Part shown: positions 1 through 6,089 of the stretch, in pieces
How positions within the stretch are numbered: position 1 is the stretch's first letter
Layout: every line of letters starts with the position of its first letter
Assembly: GCA_030550695.1 (NCBI GenBank)
Contig: JAUQOX010000112.1
Span: 1-8,651 of the forward strand
DNA from: Gemmatimonadota bacterium
Lineage (GTDB): Bacteria; Gemmatimonadota; Gemmatimonadetes; Longimicrobiales; Gaopeijiaceae
Direction: 5' to 3'
Length of the DNA: 8,651 nucleotides
Position numbers and translations under genes: made by a program
Notes under the pieces: model-generated
The model's input: the letters and a program-made list of their open reading frames with translations, nothing else
What the model was told of the DNA's origin: nothing
The model's database searches: none

Positions 1-106
1 GGAACGTCGGCGTCACCCCTCCCCGGCCTGCCGAGGGCAGCCCCACCTCCCGCGGCGTGCCCCCTCCGGTATCCACCGGCTCAACTCCCTCTACAGACTC
101 CATCAT
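1..106 (-). CDS. Partial reading frame after nuoB, possibly the start of nuoC (cut by window edge)
   Basis: An ATG-ATG pair at 106 and 103 opens a frame that stays open for 35 codons to the left edge of the window. It starts 27 nt after the nuoB stop on the same strand. The visible N-terminus begins MMESVEGVEPVDTGGG and is rich in Gly, Pro and acidic residues, with no recognisable domain. In most nuo operons nuoC (the 30-kDa subunit of the complex I hydrophilic arm) or a nuoCD fusion follows nuoB, so position is the main argument. The upstream AGGA is about 11 nt from the ATG, so the ribosome site is only fair, and the true start could lie further downstream outside the window. Identity is inferred from synteny only. 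Confidence 0.45.
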   Translation of the reverse strand, partial: MMESVEGVEPVDTGGGTPREVGLPSAGRGGVTPTF

Positions 107-133
107 GGGCTATGGCTTCCTGGAAGACGCTTG

Positions 134-820
134 TCAGGGAATACGGTCCTCGGGGCGGTCCACAGCGTCCGAAACCACCAACCCGCTGACCCGGTTCTGC
201 TTGGTGGAGTTCCCGAACGGACCGGACAGGGCAAGTACCTCTTCCTCGTCCGCCCTTGGCCGAGCCACGGCCAGAGGGTCCTCCGCCCTCAAGATCTGGT
301 GCTGGGAGAGGCTCTCCTGACGGACCTTCTCCTGAAGCATCATGAGTCCGTAGATAAGGCCTTCGGGTCGCGGGGGACAGCCGGGGATGTAGACGTCCAC
401 CGGCACGATGGTATCGATCCCCTGGACCATGGAGTAGACGTCGAACACCCCGCCGGTGCTGGCACATGCCCCCATGGAGACGCACCACTTGGGCTGAGTC
501 ATCTGGTCCCAAATCCGGCGGAGCACAGGGGCGAGTTTATAGGGCACACGACCCGCACAGATCAGCACATCCGCCTGGCGAGGACTGAAGGACATGCGTT
601 CCATCCCGAAGCGGGCCAAATCGTAGTCACTGGCATAGGCGGCCATCATCTCAATGCCGCAGCAGGCTGTTCCGAAAGGCATAGGCCATAGGGAGTTTCG
701 CCTGGCCCAATTCACCAGGAAGTCCAAAGAGGTGGTGAGGAACGCCGGTGTGCCCGGACCGAAGATTCCCGGAGTTCCTGCCTTTTCGACCGCCGACGCC
801 CTGTTTCCCCTCATTCCCAT
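134..820 (-). CDS. nuoB: NADH-quinone oxidoreductase subunit B (complex I, N2 cluster subunit)
   Basis: NuoB is the 20-kDa (PSST) subunit of the complex I connecting arm. It carries the terminal [4Fe-4S] cluster N2, which passes electrons to quinone. The predicted protein has 228 residues. The four N2 ligands are visible: the tandem pair C53-C54 in GTACCG, C119 in MGACAST and C148 in IPGCPPRPE. Their spacings (64 and 28 residues) are those of the family. The ATG at 820 was chosen because an AAAAGGAGG ribosome site lies 6 nt upstream (827-835). A longer frame reaches 931 but its extra residues are nuoA read in another frame. The gene overlaps the end of nuoA by 10 nt, which implies translational coupling. 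After the conserved domain (about residue 175) there is a charged tail of roughly 50 residues without family motifs, longer than in many NuoB proteins. Confidence 0.97.
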   Translation of the reverse strand: MGMRGNRASAVEKAGTPGIFGPGTPAFLTTSLDFLVNWARRNSLWPMPFGTACCGIEMMAAYASDYDLARFGMERMSFSPRQADVLICAGRVPYKLAPVLRRIWDQMTQPKWCVSMGACASTGGVFDVYSMVQGIDTIVPVDVYIPGCPPRPEGLIYGLMMLQEKVRQESLSQHQILRAEDPLAVARPRADEEEVLALSGPFGNSTKQNRVSGLVVSDAVDRPEDRIP

Positions 821-1167
821 TCCAAGCCTCCTTTTCGCCACTCGTAGATGAGTCCCACGGCCAGTACCACGACGAACAGGGCGACCGCCAGGAACGGCCC
901 CCAGCCCAGTTCCCTGGCCTGGACGGCCCACGGGAGAAGGAACACGGTCTCCAGATCGAACACGATGAAGCTGATGGCCACCACGTAGAACTTCACGGGG
1001 AAACGGGCACGGGTATCCCCCAGGGGGATCATGCCGGACTCATAGGGCATGTCCTTCTGGGGGGTGGGCCGCCGAGGGTTGAGGATATGGCTGATGGCGA
1101 GGAAGCCCAGCCCCGTCGCCCCGGAAAGGGCGAAGAGGATCAAGAGGGGTACATACGATTCCGCCAT
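811..1167 (-). CDS. nuoA: NADH-quinone oxidoreductase subunit A (complex I membrane subunit)
   Basis: NuoA is a small membrane subunit of complex I (ND3 homologue) at the junction between the quinone site and the membrane arm. The 118-residue product has three hydrophobic helices: about residues 6-26, 59-80 and 90-110. The first loop carries the family signature PYESG followed by RFPVKFYVVAISFIVFDLE, with the conserved acidic pair in the second helix (FDLET). The start at 1167 is supported by an AGGAG site 6-7 nt upstream. It is the first gene of the nuo cluster here: a consensus-like promoter lies 48-77 nt upstream and dcd diverges beyond it. Its stop lies inside nuoB. The length is normal for the family. 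Confidence 0.97.
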   Translation of the reverse strand: MAESYVPLLILFALSGATGLGFLAISHILNPRRPTPQKDMPYESGMIPLGDTRARFPVKFYVVAISFIVFDLETVFLLPWAVQARELGWGPFLAVALFVVVLAVGLIYEWRKGGLEWE

Positions 1168-1186
1168 GGCGCTCTCCTAACCCTGC

Positions 1187-1200
1187 GTGAAATCGGTCAC
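1187..1200. promoter_or_regulatory. CRP-like dyad in the nuoA leader (GTGA-N6-TCAC)
   Basis: GTGA at 1187-1190 and TCAC at 1197-1200 form a perfect 4-bp dyad with a 6-bp centre. This is the core half-site arrangement of CRP/FNR-superfamily operators (TGTGA-N6-TCACA), although the outer T/A pair is missing. It lies just downstream of the predicted nuo transcription start (about 1208), where a bound regulator would be expected to repress. That it is an operator is inference from pattern alone. Confidence 0.3.
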
Positions 1201-1214
1201 TTTTCGGCCGCACG

Positions 1215-1244
1215 AATGTACCCGACCCTTGGAGAGGGTGTCAA
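1215..1244 (-). promoter_or_regulatory. Predicted sigma-70-type promoter of the nuo operon
   Basis: Read on the minus strand, a perfect TTGACA -35 box (1239-1244) is followed after 18 nt by TACATT (1215-1220), matching four of six -10 consensus bases. The predicted start near 1208 gives a leader of about 40 nt before nuoA. No other candidate of similar quality lies in the 259-nt gap between nuoA and dcd. Confidence 0.65.
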
Positions 1245-1257
1245 GCAAGGACTTGAC
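1225..1257. repeat. Two adjacent inverted repeats over the nuo promoter spacer and -35 box
   Basis: ACCCT-N5-AGGGT (1225-1239) fills the spacer between the -10 and -35 boxes. GTCAAG-N6-CTTGAC (1240-1257) begins at the next base and contains most of the TTGACA box in its left arm. Its right arm reads TTGACT on the plus strand. The two perfect dyads abut without a gap. They may be operators, or, in the case of the second, a consequence of two facing -35-like elements. No regulator can be named. Confidence 0.4.
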
Positions 1258-1306
1258 TCCCTTCGGACCCGACAGGCCATCGCTCCTCGGGCAGGATCCG
1301 TGCCAA

Positions 1307-1336
1307 TTGCCTCGGTCCTGGCGGACCCCCTATCTT
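1307..1336 (+). promoter_or_regulatory. Possible dcd promoter
   Basis: TTGCCT (1307-1312) and TATCTT (1331-1336) are separated by 18 nt and lie about 90 nt before the dcd start. Each box departs from consensus at one or two bases. It is the best plus-strand candidate I found in the gap, but a match of this quality can occur by chance. Confidence 0.3.
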
Positions 1337-1426
1337 GTGCCCCCTCTACCCAGCCTCCGCTCCGCCGTTCCACCCCTGGGGGGCGGGGCGGGACCGCTCC
1401 TCTTACCGTGCCGGCACAGACGAATC

Positions 1427-1981
1427 ATGGGAATCAAGAACGACCGTTGGATCCGGCGAATGGCCGAAGAGCACCGGATGATCGAACCCTTCGAACCCAG
1501 GCAGGTGAGAGAGGGAACGATCTCCTACGGACTTTCTTCCTACGGCTACGACATCCGGGTGGCGCCCGAGTTCAAAGTCTTTACCAATGTTTACAATGTA
1601 GTTGTCGACCCCAAGGCCTTCGATGCCAGGTCCTTCGTGGACGTGAACGGGCCTGTCTGTATCATCCCTCCCAATTCCTTCGCCCTGGCCCGGACGGTGG
1701 AGTACTTTCGAATCCCTCGGGACGTGTTGGTGGTGTGCGTGGGGAAGAGCACCTACGCCCGGTGCGGAATCATTGTGAACGTGACCCCCCTGGAACCCAC
1801 CTGGTGCGGTCACCTCACCCTCGAGATCTCCAACACCACCCCCCTTCCCGCAAAGATCTATGGCGGTGAGGGGATCGCCCAGCTCCTCTTCTTCCAGGGC
1901 GACGAGCCGCCCGAAACGGCGTATGCCGACCGGAAGGGAAAGTATATGGACCAACGGGGCGTTACCCTTCCCCGGCTGTAG
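1427..1981 (+). CDS. dcd: dCTP deaminase
   Basis: Dcd deaminates dCTP to dUTP, feeding dUMP and thus thymidylate synthesis in the cytosol. The 184-residue protein matches the long-known Dcd form of about 188 residues: it opens with IKNDRWIRRMAEEH, then SYGLSSYGYDIR (33-44), FKVFTN, PPNSFALARTVEYFRIP (81-97), the nucleotide-binding GKSTYARCG (106-114, with R112), and LTLEISN with the presumed catalytic E133. It ends with KYMDQRGVTLPRL, the usual C-terminal lid. The ATG at 1427 fits the family N-terminus; the frame is open upstream to 1187, but those 80 codons are Pro/Arg-rich and unlike Dcd. No clear Shine-Dalgarno sequence precedes the ATG. It is the only plus-strand gene: divergent from nuoA and convergent with the FKBP gene. 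Whether it also has dUTPase activity cannot be judged from sequence. Confidence 0.96.
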   Translation: MGIKNDRWIRRMAEEHRMIEPFEPRQVREGTISYGLSSYGYDIRVAPEFKVFTNVYNVVVDPKAFDARSFVDVNGPVCIIPPNSFALARTVEYFRIPRDVLVVCVGKSTYARCGIIVNVTPLEPTWCGHLTLEISNTTPLPAKIYGGEGIAQLLFFQGDEPPETAYADRKGKYMDQRGVTLPRL

Positions 1982-2019
1982 CAGCACCCCTCCGCCTCAA
2001 CCGCCCTAGCCTCCGGCAT

Positions 2020-2064
2020 CCCCTCGACCTGCAAGGGGCTGCCCGGGGAGGCCCGCGCCCCCGG
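2020..2064. terminator. Weak hairpins between the convergent dcd and FKBP genes
   Basis: The 94-nt gap between the two stop codons holds CCCCT-N9-AGGGG (2020-2038) and CCGGGG-N10-CCCCGG (2043-2064). Either could stall polymerase from either side. Neither is followed by a T-run on either strand, so intrinsic termination is uncertain and Rho may be needed. No other structure stands out in this gap. Confidence 0.3.
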
Positions 2065-2075
2065 AGCCCGGACCG

Positions 2076-2570
2076 CTACCGGAGCACCCCCACCAACTGG
2101 ATTTGGAACAGGAGAGGCGAGTTCGGCGGAACCACGCCTGGGACCCCATCGCTCCCGTATCCCAAACGGGGAGGCAGGACCAGCCGCCGAATCCCTCCCA
2201 CCCGCATCCCCCGAATCCCCTCGTCCCACCCCCGGACCACTTCCCCGGCCCCGAGGGTGAAGGAGACGGGAGGTGCCGGGGGGAGGGTGCTGTCGAAGAG
2301 GCGGCCGTCCGGGAGCCAGCCCTGATAGAAGACCCGGACCTGGCTGCCCCTGGTAGCCTCTTCCCCGACGCCCACCTGAACGTCTTGGTAGTAGAGCCCG
2401 CCGGGACTTGCCGTCATGGAGGCCAGGTCCACCCCCAGGCTAGGGGAGAAAACCCTGGGATCCAGGGCCAGGTTTCCCCCGCCACAAGCAAAGTTGATGA
2501 CAAGCAGTCCCACCCCGACCCCCCTTCGCACCGTCAAGGAGGGTCGGCCCGATGGAACAAAAGGCCACAT
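2076..2570 (-). CDS. FKBP-type peptidyl-prolyl cis-trans isomerase, probable exported lipoprotein
   Basis: This 164-residue protein has one C-terminal FKBP domain (about 57-163), which catalyses prolyl isomerisation during protein folding. Residues equivalent to the FKBP12 active site are present: Y82, F92-D93, F104, V111-V112, W115, Y138 and F155. The histidine of FKBP12 (position 87 there) is a valine here, as in other variants. The N-terminus has R15-R16, a hydrophobic run (17-28) and then C29-GGGN, which looks like a lipoprotein signal. However, the residues before the cysteine (N-F-A) do not fit the usual [LVI]xx-C lipobox well, so secretion is likely but lipidation is uncertain. The start at 2570 has GAGGG about 6 nt upstream and lies 10 nt after the sdhB stop, so it is probably the last gene of the mdh-sdhCAB transcript. 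Known FKBPs in this position would be envelope folding helpers; a specific link to succinate dehydrogenase is not shown. Confidence 0.93.
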   Translation of the reverse strand: MWPFVPSGRPSLTVRRGVGVGLLVINFACGGGNLALDPRVFSPSLGVDLASMTASPGGLYYQDVQVGVGEEATRGSQVRVFYQGWLPDGRLFDSTLPPAPPVSFTLGAGEVVRGWDEGIRGMRVGGIRRLVLPPRLGYGSDGVPGVVPPNSPLLFQIQLVGVLR

Positions 2571-2580
2571 GGCTATCCCT

Positions 2581-3348
2581 CTAGACCGCCGTGATCTCGT
2601 AGGGTTTGTAGGTCAGCGCCGCCTTCACCAGGTCCCGGTTCAGCCGGGCGATAAAGTCCACGCTGATCCCCTTGGGGCAGGCGTTCTGGCAGGCCCCGTG
2701 GTTCGTGCAGTTGCCGAAGCCTTCCCGATCGTGCGCCTCCACCATGGAAAGGACCCGGTCGAAACGCTCCGGTTGCCCCTGGGGCAGAAGGCCCAGATGG
2801 GACACCTTGGCCGCGGTAAAGAGCATCGCGCTGCCGTTGGGGCAAGCCGCCACACAGGCGCCGCAACCGATGCAGATGGCCGCGTCCATGGCCATGTCGG
2901 CATCGATTTTCTTGACCGGGATGCTGTTGGCCTCGGGAGCGCTACCCGTCCGGACGGATATGTAGCCCCCTGCCTGGATGATCCGGTCCAGGGCACTACG
3001 ATCCACCACAAGGTCCTTGATGACGGGAAAGGCCCGAGCCCGCCACGGCTCCACCCAGATCTCCTTGGCACCCTTGAGGTGGCGCATATGGAGTTGGCAA
3101 GCTGTGGTCAGGCCCAGCGGGCCGTGGGGCACCCCGTTGATCATGAGACCGCAGGTGCCGCAAATACCTTCCCTGCAATCGTGGTCGAAGGCGATGGGTT
3201 CTTTTCCTTCAGCAATGAGGCGCTCGTTCACCAGATCCAGCATTTCCAGGAAGGACATATGTTCGCTGATGTCCTTCACCGAGAGGGTTTCGAAGCGGCC
3301 CGGCGCCGCGGGACCGCTCTGCCGCCATACATGAAGCGTGAATTCCAT
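2581..3348 (-). CDS. sdhB: Succinate dehydrogenase / fumarate reductase iron-sulfur subunit
   Basis: SdhB carries electrons from the flavin of SdhA to the quinone site through three iron-sulfur clusters on the cytoplasmic face of the membrane. The 255-residue product has the ferredoxin-type [2Fe-2S] ligands C58, C63, C66 and C84 in the N-terminal domain. The C-terminal domain has C159-x2-C162-x2-C165 plus C224 for [4Fe-4S], and C169, C214 and C220 for [3Fe-4S], by alignment with E. coli SdhB. The gap from C66 to C84 (17 residues) is longer than the 11 of E. coli, as in the single-anchor (type B) enzymes. The start ATG overlaps the sdhA stop by one base (TAATG), a strong sign of translational coupling. 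All cluster ligands are intact, so the subunit should be functional. Confidence 0.96.
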   Translation of the reverse strand: MEFTLHVWRQSGPAAPGRFETLSVKDISEHMSFLEMLDLVNERLIAEGKEPIAFDHDCREGICGTCGLMINGVPHGPLGLTTACQLHMRHLKGAKEIWVEPWRARAFPVIKDLVVDRSALDRIIQAGGYISVRTGSAPEANSIPVKKIDADMAMDAAICIGCGACVAACPNGSAMLFTAAKVSHLGLLPQGQPERFDRVLSMVEAHDREGFGNCTNHGACQNACPKGISVDFIARLNRDLVKAALTYKPYEITAV

Positions 3349-5261
3349 TACTTATAGCTCCTCGTGGAGAGGGGCACATACTCGAAGGTCAGAGGCTCCT
3401 TGTGCAGGATGGGCTCTTCCCCCACCCCGCGGAATTCCCAAACGGACACGAAGGCGAACTTCTCGTCGTTCCGCTTGGCTTCACCATCCTCGGTGGTGTG
3501 TTCCTCGCGATAGTGGGCACCGCAGGATTCATCCCTGGCCAATGCGTCATAGCACATGAGCTCGGCGAACTCCAGGAAATCCGCAACGCGTCCTGCCTTT
3601 TCCAGGGACTGGTTGAGGGTGTCCCCGCTTCCCAAGACCCTCACGTCGCGCCAGAATTCTTCCCGCAGTTGACGCACCTGATCCAAGGCCTCTTTGAGCC
3701 CCGCGGCATTCCGGCTCATGCCGCACTTGTCCCACATGATCCTCCCCAGGCGCATGTGGAAGGTATCCACGCTGGTCTTTCCGCCCACCGCCAAGAGGGC
3801 ATCCACCCGAGCCTTTGCCTCACGCTCGGCGTCACGGAAGGCCGGATGATCGGTCGTGTTGGCTCCCGGTTTGACCCGGGCCAACCAGTCACCGATGGTA
3901 AGGGGCAGGATAAAATAGCCGTCGGCCAGTCCCTGCATGAGGGCGCTGGCTCCCAGACGATTGGCTCCGTGGTCGCTGAAATTGGCCTCACCGGCAGCGA
4001 AGAGACCGGGAATCGTGGTCTGAAGATTGTAGTCGACCCAGAGGCCACCCATAGTATAATGAGGTGCGGGATAGATGCGCATGGGCACCTCGTACGGATC
4101 CTCTCCCGTGATCTTTTCGTACATGGCGAAGAGGTTGCCGTATCTTTCCCTGATCTTTTCCCTGCCCAGGCGGGCTATGGCGTCCTTGAAGTCCAGATAG
4201 ACACCATTGCGCAGGGGCCCCACCCCGTGCCCTCGGTCCACCATCTCCTTGGCCCGCCGCGACGAAATATCTCGAGGGCTGAGATTGCCGAAAGCAGGGT
4301 AGAGACGCTCCAGATAGTAGTCTCGCTCATCCTCAGGGATATCCCCGGGGGCTCGGGTATCGCCTGCCCTCTTGGGGACCCAAATTCGCCCGTCGTTCCG
4401 GAGCGACTCACTCATCAAGGTGAGCTTCGACTGATACTCGCCCGAGGGCGGGATACAGGTGGGATGGATCTGAGTGAAGCAGGGATTGGCAAATCCGGCT
4501 CCTCTGCGGTGGGCGCGCCAGGTCGCTGTGACGTTGCAACCTTTAGCGTTGGTGGACAGGAAGAACACGTTGGAATAGCCCCCGGTGGCCAGGACCACCG
4601 CGTCGGCTGCGTCGGAAAAGATGCGCCCGGAGACCATGTCGCGGAGCACCACGCCTCGAGCTACCCCATCCACCACCACAACATCCAAAAGTTCATGGCG
4701 GGTAAACACCTTCGCGTTGCCCCCCGCCACCTCCTTCTGGAGAGCTTGGTAGCACCCCAGGAGGAGCTGTTGGCCCGTCTGGCCGCGGGCGTAGAAGGTC
4801 CTGGAAACCTGGGCCCCTCCGAAGGAGCGGTTGTCCAGGAGTCCCGAGTACTCCCGGGCAAAGGGAACACCCTGGGCCACGCACTGGTCGATGATGTTGA
4901 CGCTGAGCTCCGCCAGCCGGTAGACGTTGCTCTCCCGCGAGCGGAAATCCCCGCCCTTCACCGTATCGTAAAACAGACGGTAGACGCTGTCTCCGTCGTT
5001 CTGATAGTTCTTGGCGGCGTTGATCCCTCCCTGCGCCGCGATGGAGTGAGCCCGCCGGGCCGAGTCATTGTAGGTGTAGACCCGGACGTTGTAGCCCAGC
5101 TCCGCCATGGTCGCAGCGGCACTGGCACCGGCCAGGCCCGTTCCGATCACGATGACGGTGTATTTCCGCTTGTTCGCGGGGCTCACCAGCTTCATCTCGA
5201 AGCGATGCTTGGTCCAGCGCTGCTCGATGGGGCCCGACGGGATCTTGGCGTTGAGTTCCAT
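3348..5261 (-). CDS. sdhA: Succinate dehydrogenase / fumarate reductase flavoprotein subunit
   Basis: SdhA oxidises succinate to fumarate using covalently bound FAD, in the TCA cycle, attached to the cytoplasmic side of the membrane through SdhB and SdhC. The 637-residue product has the FAD-binding GTGLAG (40-45), the flavin-linking H72 in AHSIAAQGG, and a second nucleotide segment ATGGYSNVFF (225-234). Dicarboxylate-site residues are all present: H266 in QIHPT, R330 in SPRDISSR (the proton-shuttle Arg), H401 in PAPHYTMGG and R435 in GANRLG. These motifs match the long SdhA/FrdA type that pairs with one diheme anchor. The start at 5261 lies 4 nt after the sdhC stop with a run of G residues upstream as ribosome site; about 34 residues precede the Rossmann fold, normal for this subtype. 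Direction in vivo (oxidation or fumarate reduction) cannot be read from sequence; adjacency to mdh favours the oxidative TCA role. Confidence 0.97.
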   Translation of the reverse strand: MELNAKIPSGPIEQRWTKHRFEMKLVSPANKRKYTVIVIGTGLAGASAAATMAELGYNVRVYTYNDSARRAHSIAAQGGINAAKNYQNDGDSVYRLFYDTVKGGDFRSRESNVYRLAELSVNIIDQCVAQGVPFAREYSGLLDNRSFGGAQVSRTFYARGQTGQQLLLGCYQALQKEVAGGNAKVFTRHELLDVVVVDGVARGVVLRDMVSGRIFSDAADAVVLATGGYSNVFFLSTNAKGCNVTATWRAHRRGAGFANPCFTQIHPTCIPPSGEYQSKLTLMSESLRNDGRIWVPKRAGDTRAPGDIPEDERDYYLERLYPAFGNLSPRDISSRRAKEMVDRGHGVGPLRNGVYLDFKDAIARLGREKIRERYGNLFAMYEKITGEDPYEVPMRIYPAPHYTMGGLWVDYNLQTTIPGLFAAGEANFSDHGANRLGASALMQGLADGYFILPLTIGDWLARVKPGANTTDHPAFRDAEREAKARVDALLAVGGKTSVDTFHMRLGRIMWDKCGMSRNAAGLKEALDQVRQLREEFWRDVRVLGSGDTLNQSLEKAGRVADFLEFAELMCYDALARDESCGAHYREEHTTEDGEAKRNDEKFAFVSVWEFRGVGEEPILHKEPLTFEYVPLSTRSYK

Positions 5262-5265
5262 GGCA

Positions 5266-6012
5266 CTATTCCCCCCCCTCGTGGATCGGAGCTCCGTGGA
5301 AGACGCCAGCTTCCTTCTCCGCGATCGAGCTTTGCAGGCTCAGGAGACCCGTCTGAACACCCACGGGAACCGACATGAAACCAGCAAACAACAGAAGAGC
5401 CAACACGAGGGCCAGAGGTCTACGGATGGGATTGTATTTGGGATGATTGGCACCGATCGTCTGGAAGGCACTCCAAAGGCCGTGATACAGATGAAAGGTG
5501 ACCATGATCAGGGTGAGGGTATAGAAACCTACCACCCACCAGTTCTGGAAACCCAGCACCACGTTCCGGTAAGCATCGCCGGCCCTGAAATCCGGGTGGG
5601 CTTGCCCGGTGGTGAAGTGAAGGAGATGGTAGACGACGAAGGCGGCGATGATCACCCCTCCCCACCGCATGGTGCGGCTGGCATAGGAAAAGGAAAGATC
5701 TTGTGCCTGCCTATAACCGATGGGTCGGGCTGCCCGGCTTTGCAAATAGAGCTGCAAAGCAGAAAGCATATGAATCCCGACCGAGGCCAGCAGGACGATC
5801 CGCATCACCCAGAGGGCCGATTTGTGAGGGAGGAGAGGATAGCCGACTTCCCGCAGCCACTCCGCGTAGTGGTTGAAAGCCTCAGGTCCAGCGTACATTT
5901 TGAGGTTTCCGGCCATGTGGGCAATCAGGAAGAATATCAGGATGAAACCCGACACGGCCATATAGAATTTCTTGCCTACCGAGGTCCGGTAGAGACTCAC
6001 AGCTCGACGCAT
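5266..6012 (-). CDS. sdhC: Succinate dehydrogenase cytochrome b subunit, single diheme-type anchor
   Basis: This is the only membrane anchor gene in the sdh cluster and belongs to the cytochrome b558 family of about 220-250 residues; the product has 248. Five hydrophobic helices are visible, at about residues 18-37, 67-89, 116-133, 157-176 and 200-222. Histidines suited to bind two hemes lie one per helix in the first four: H32, H81, H128 or H131, and H173 or H176. This is the type B arrangement of Bacillus Sdh and Wolinella Frd, which usually works with menaquinone; that quinone choice is an inference. The ATG at 6012 was chosen because GGGAGG lies 4-5 nt upstream (6017-6022) and the protein then begins MRRAVSLYRTSVGKK, typical of the family. 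A longer frame to 6279 is overlap with mdh. There is no sdhD. Confidence 0.95.
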   Translation of the reverse strand: MRRAVSLYRTSVGKKFYMAVSGFILIFFLIAHMAGNLKMYAGPEAFNHYAEWLREVGYPLLPHKSALWVMRIVLLASVGIHMLSALQLYLQSRAARPIGYRQAQDLSFSYASRTMRWGGVIIAAFVVYHLLHFTTGQAHPDFRAGDAYRNVVLGFQNWWVVGFYTLTLIMVTFHLYHGLWSAFQTIGANHPKYNPIRRPLALVLALLLFAGFMSVPVGVQTGLLSLQSSIAEKEAGVFHGAPIHEGGE

Positions 6013-6051
6013 CGCACCTCCCAACCCAACGGTGGCGAGGAGAGGAGAGGA

Positions 6052-6074
6052 GGCGGCTCCGCAAGGGAGCCGCC
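6052..6074 (-). promoter_or_regulatory. Perfect GC-rich hairpin between mdh and sdhC
   Basis: GGCGGCTCC and GGAGCCGCC form a perfect 9-bp stem with a 5-nt loop, beginning 15 nt after the mdh stop. On the minus-strand RNA it is followed by a C/U-rich tract (about 6039-6053) rather than a U-run, then the sdhC ribosome site. It could be a partial terminator or attenuator, an RNA-processing or 3'-end-stabilising element for mdh mRNA, or all of these. The structure is clear; the function is inference. Confidence 0.6.
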
Positions 6075-6089
6075 CCGGGAAAGGCGAGC

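Noticed and set aside
81..512. Minus-strand 143-codon frame inside nuoB
   Set aside because: It is an alternate frame of nuoB with low-complexity Arg/Gly-rich sequence; all four cluster cysteines are in the nuoB frame.
1253..1281. TTGACT as a plus-strand -35 box for dcd
   Set aside because: No -10-like hexamer lies 16-18 nt downstream (the bases are GC-rich around 1275-1281), so it is better explained as an arm of the dyad.
1187..1426. Upstream in-frame extension of dcd by 80 codons
   Set aside because: The extension crosses the promoter region and is unlike any Dcd N-terminus, while the ATG at 1427 gives the standard family start.
748..1869. Long plus-strand frame across nuoA, the intergenic region and dcd
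   Set aside because: It covers nuoA antisense and dcd out of frame. Its protein is low-complexity Pro/Arg/His-rich with no family match, and it has no ribosome site.
3402..5378. Very long plus-strand open frame (658 codons) antisense to sdhA
   Set aside because: It mirrors sdhA in GC-rich DNA, where stop codons are rare on the opposite strand. The translation has no recognisable domain, it spills into sdhC, and sdhA is unmistakable.
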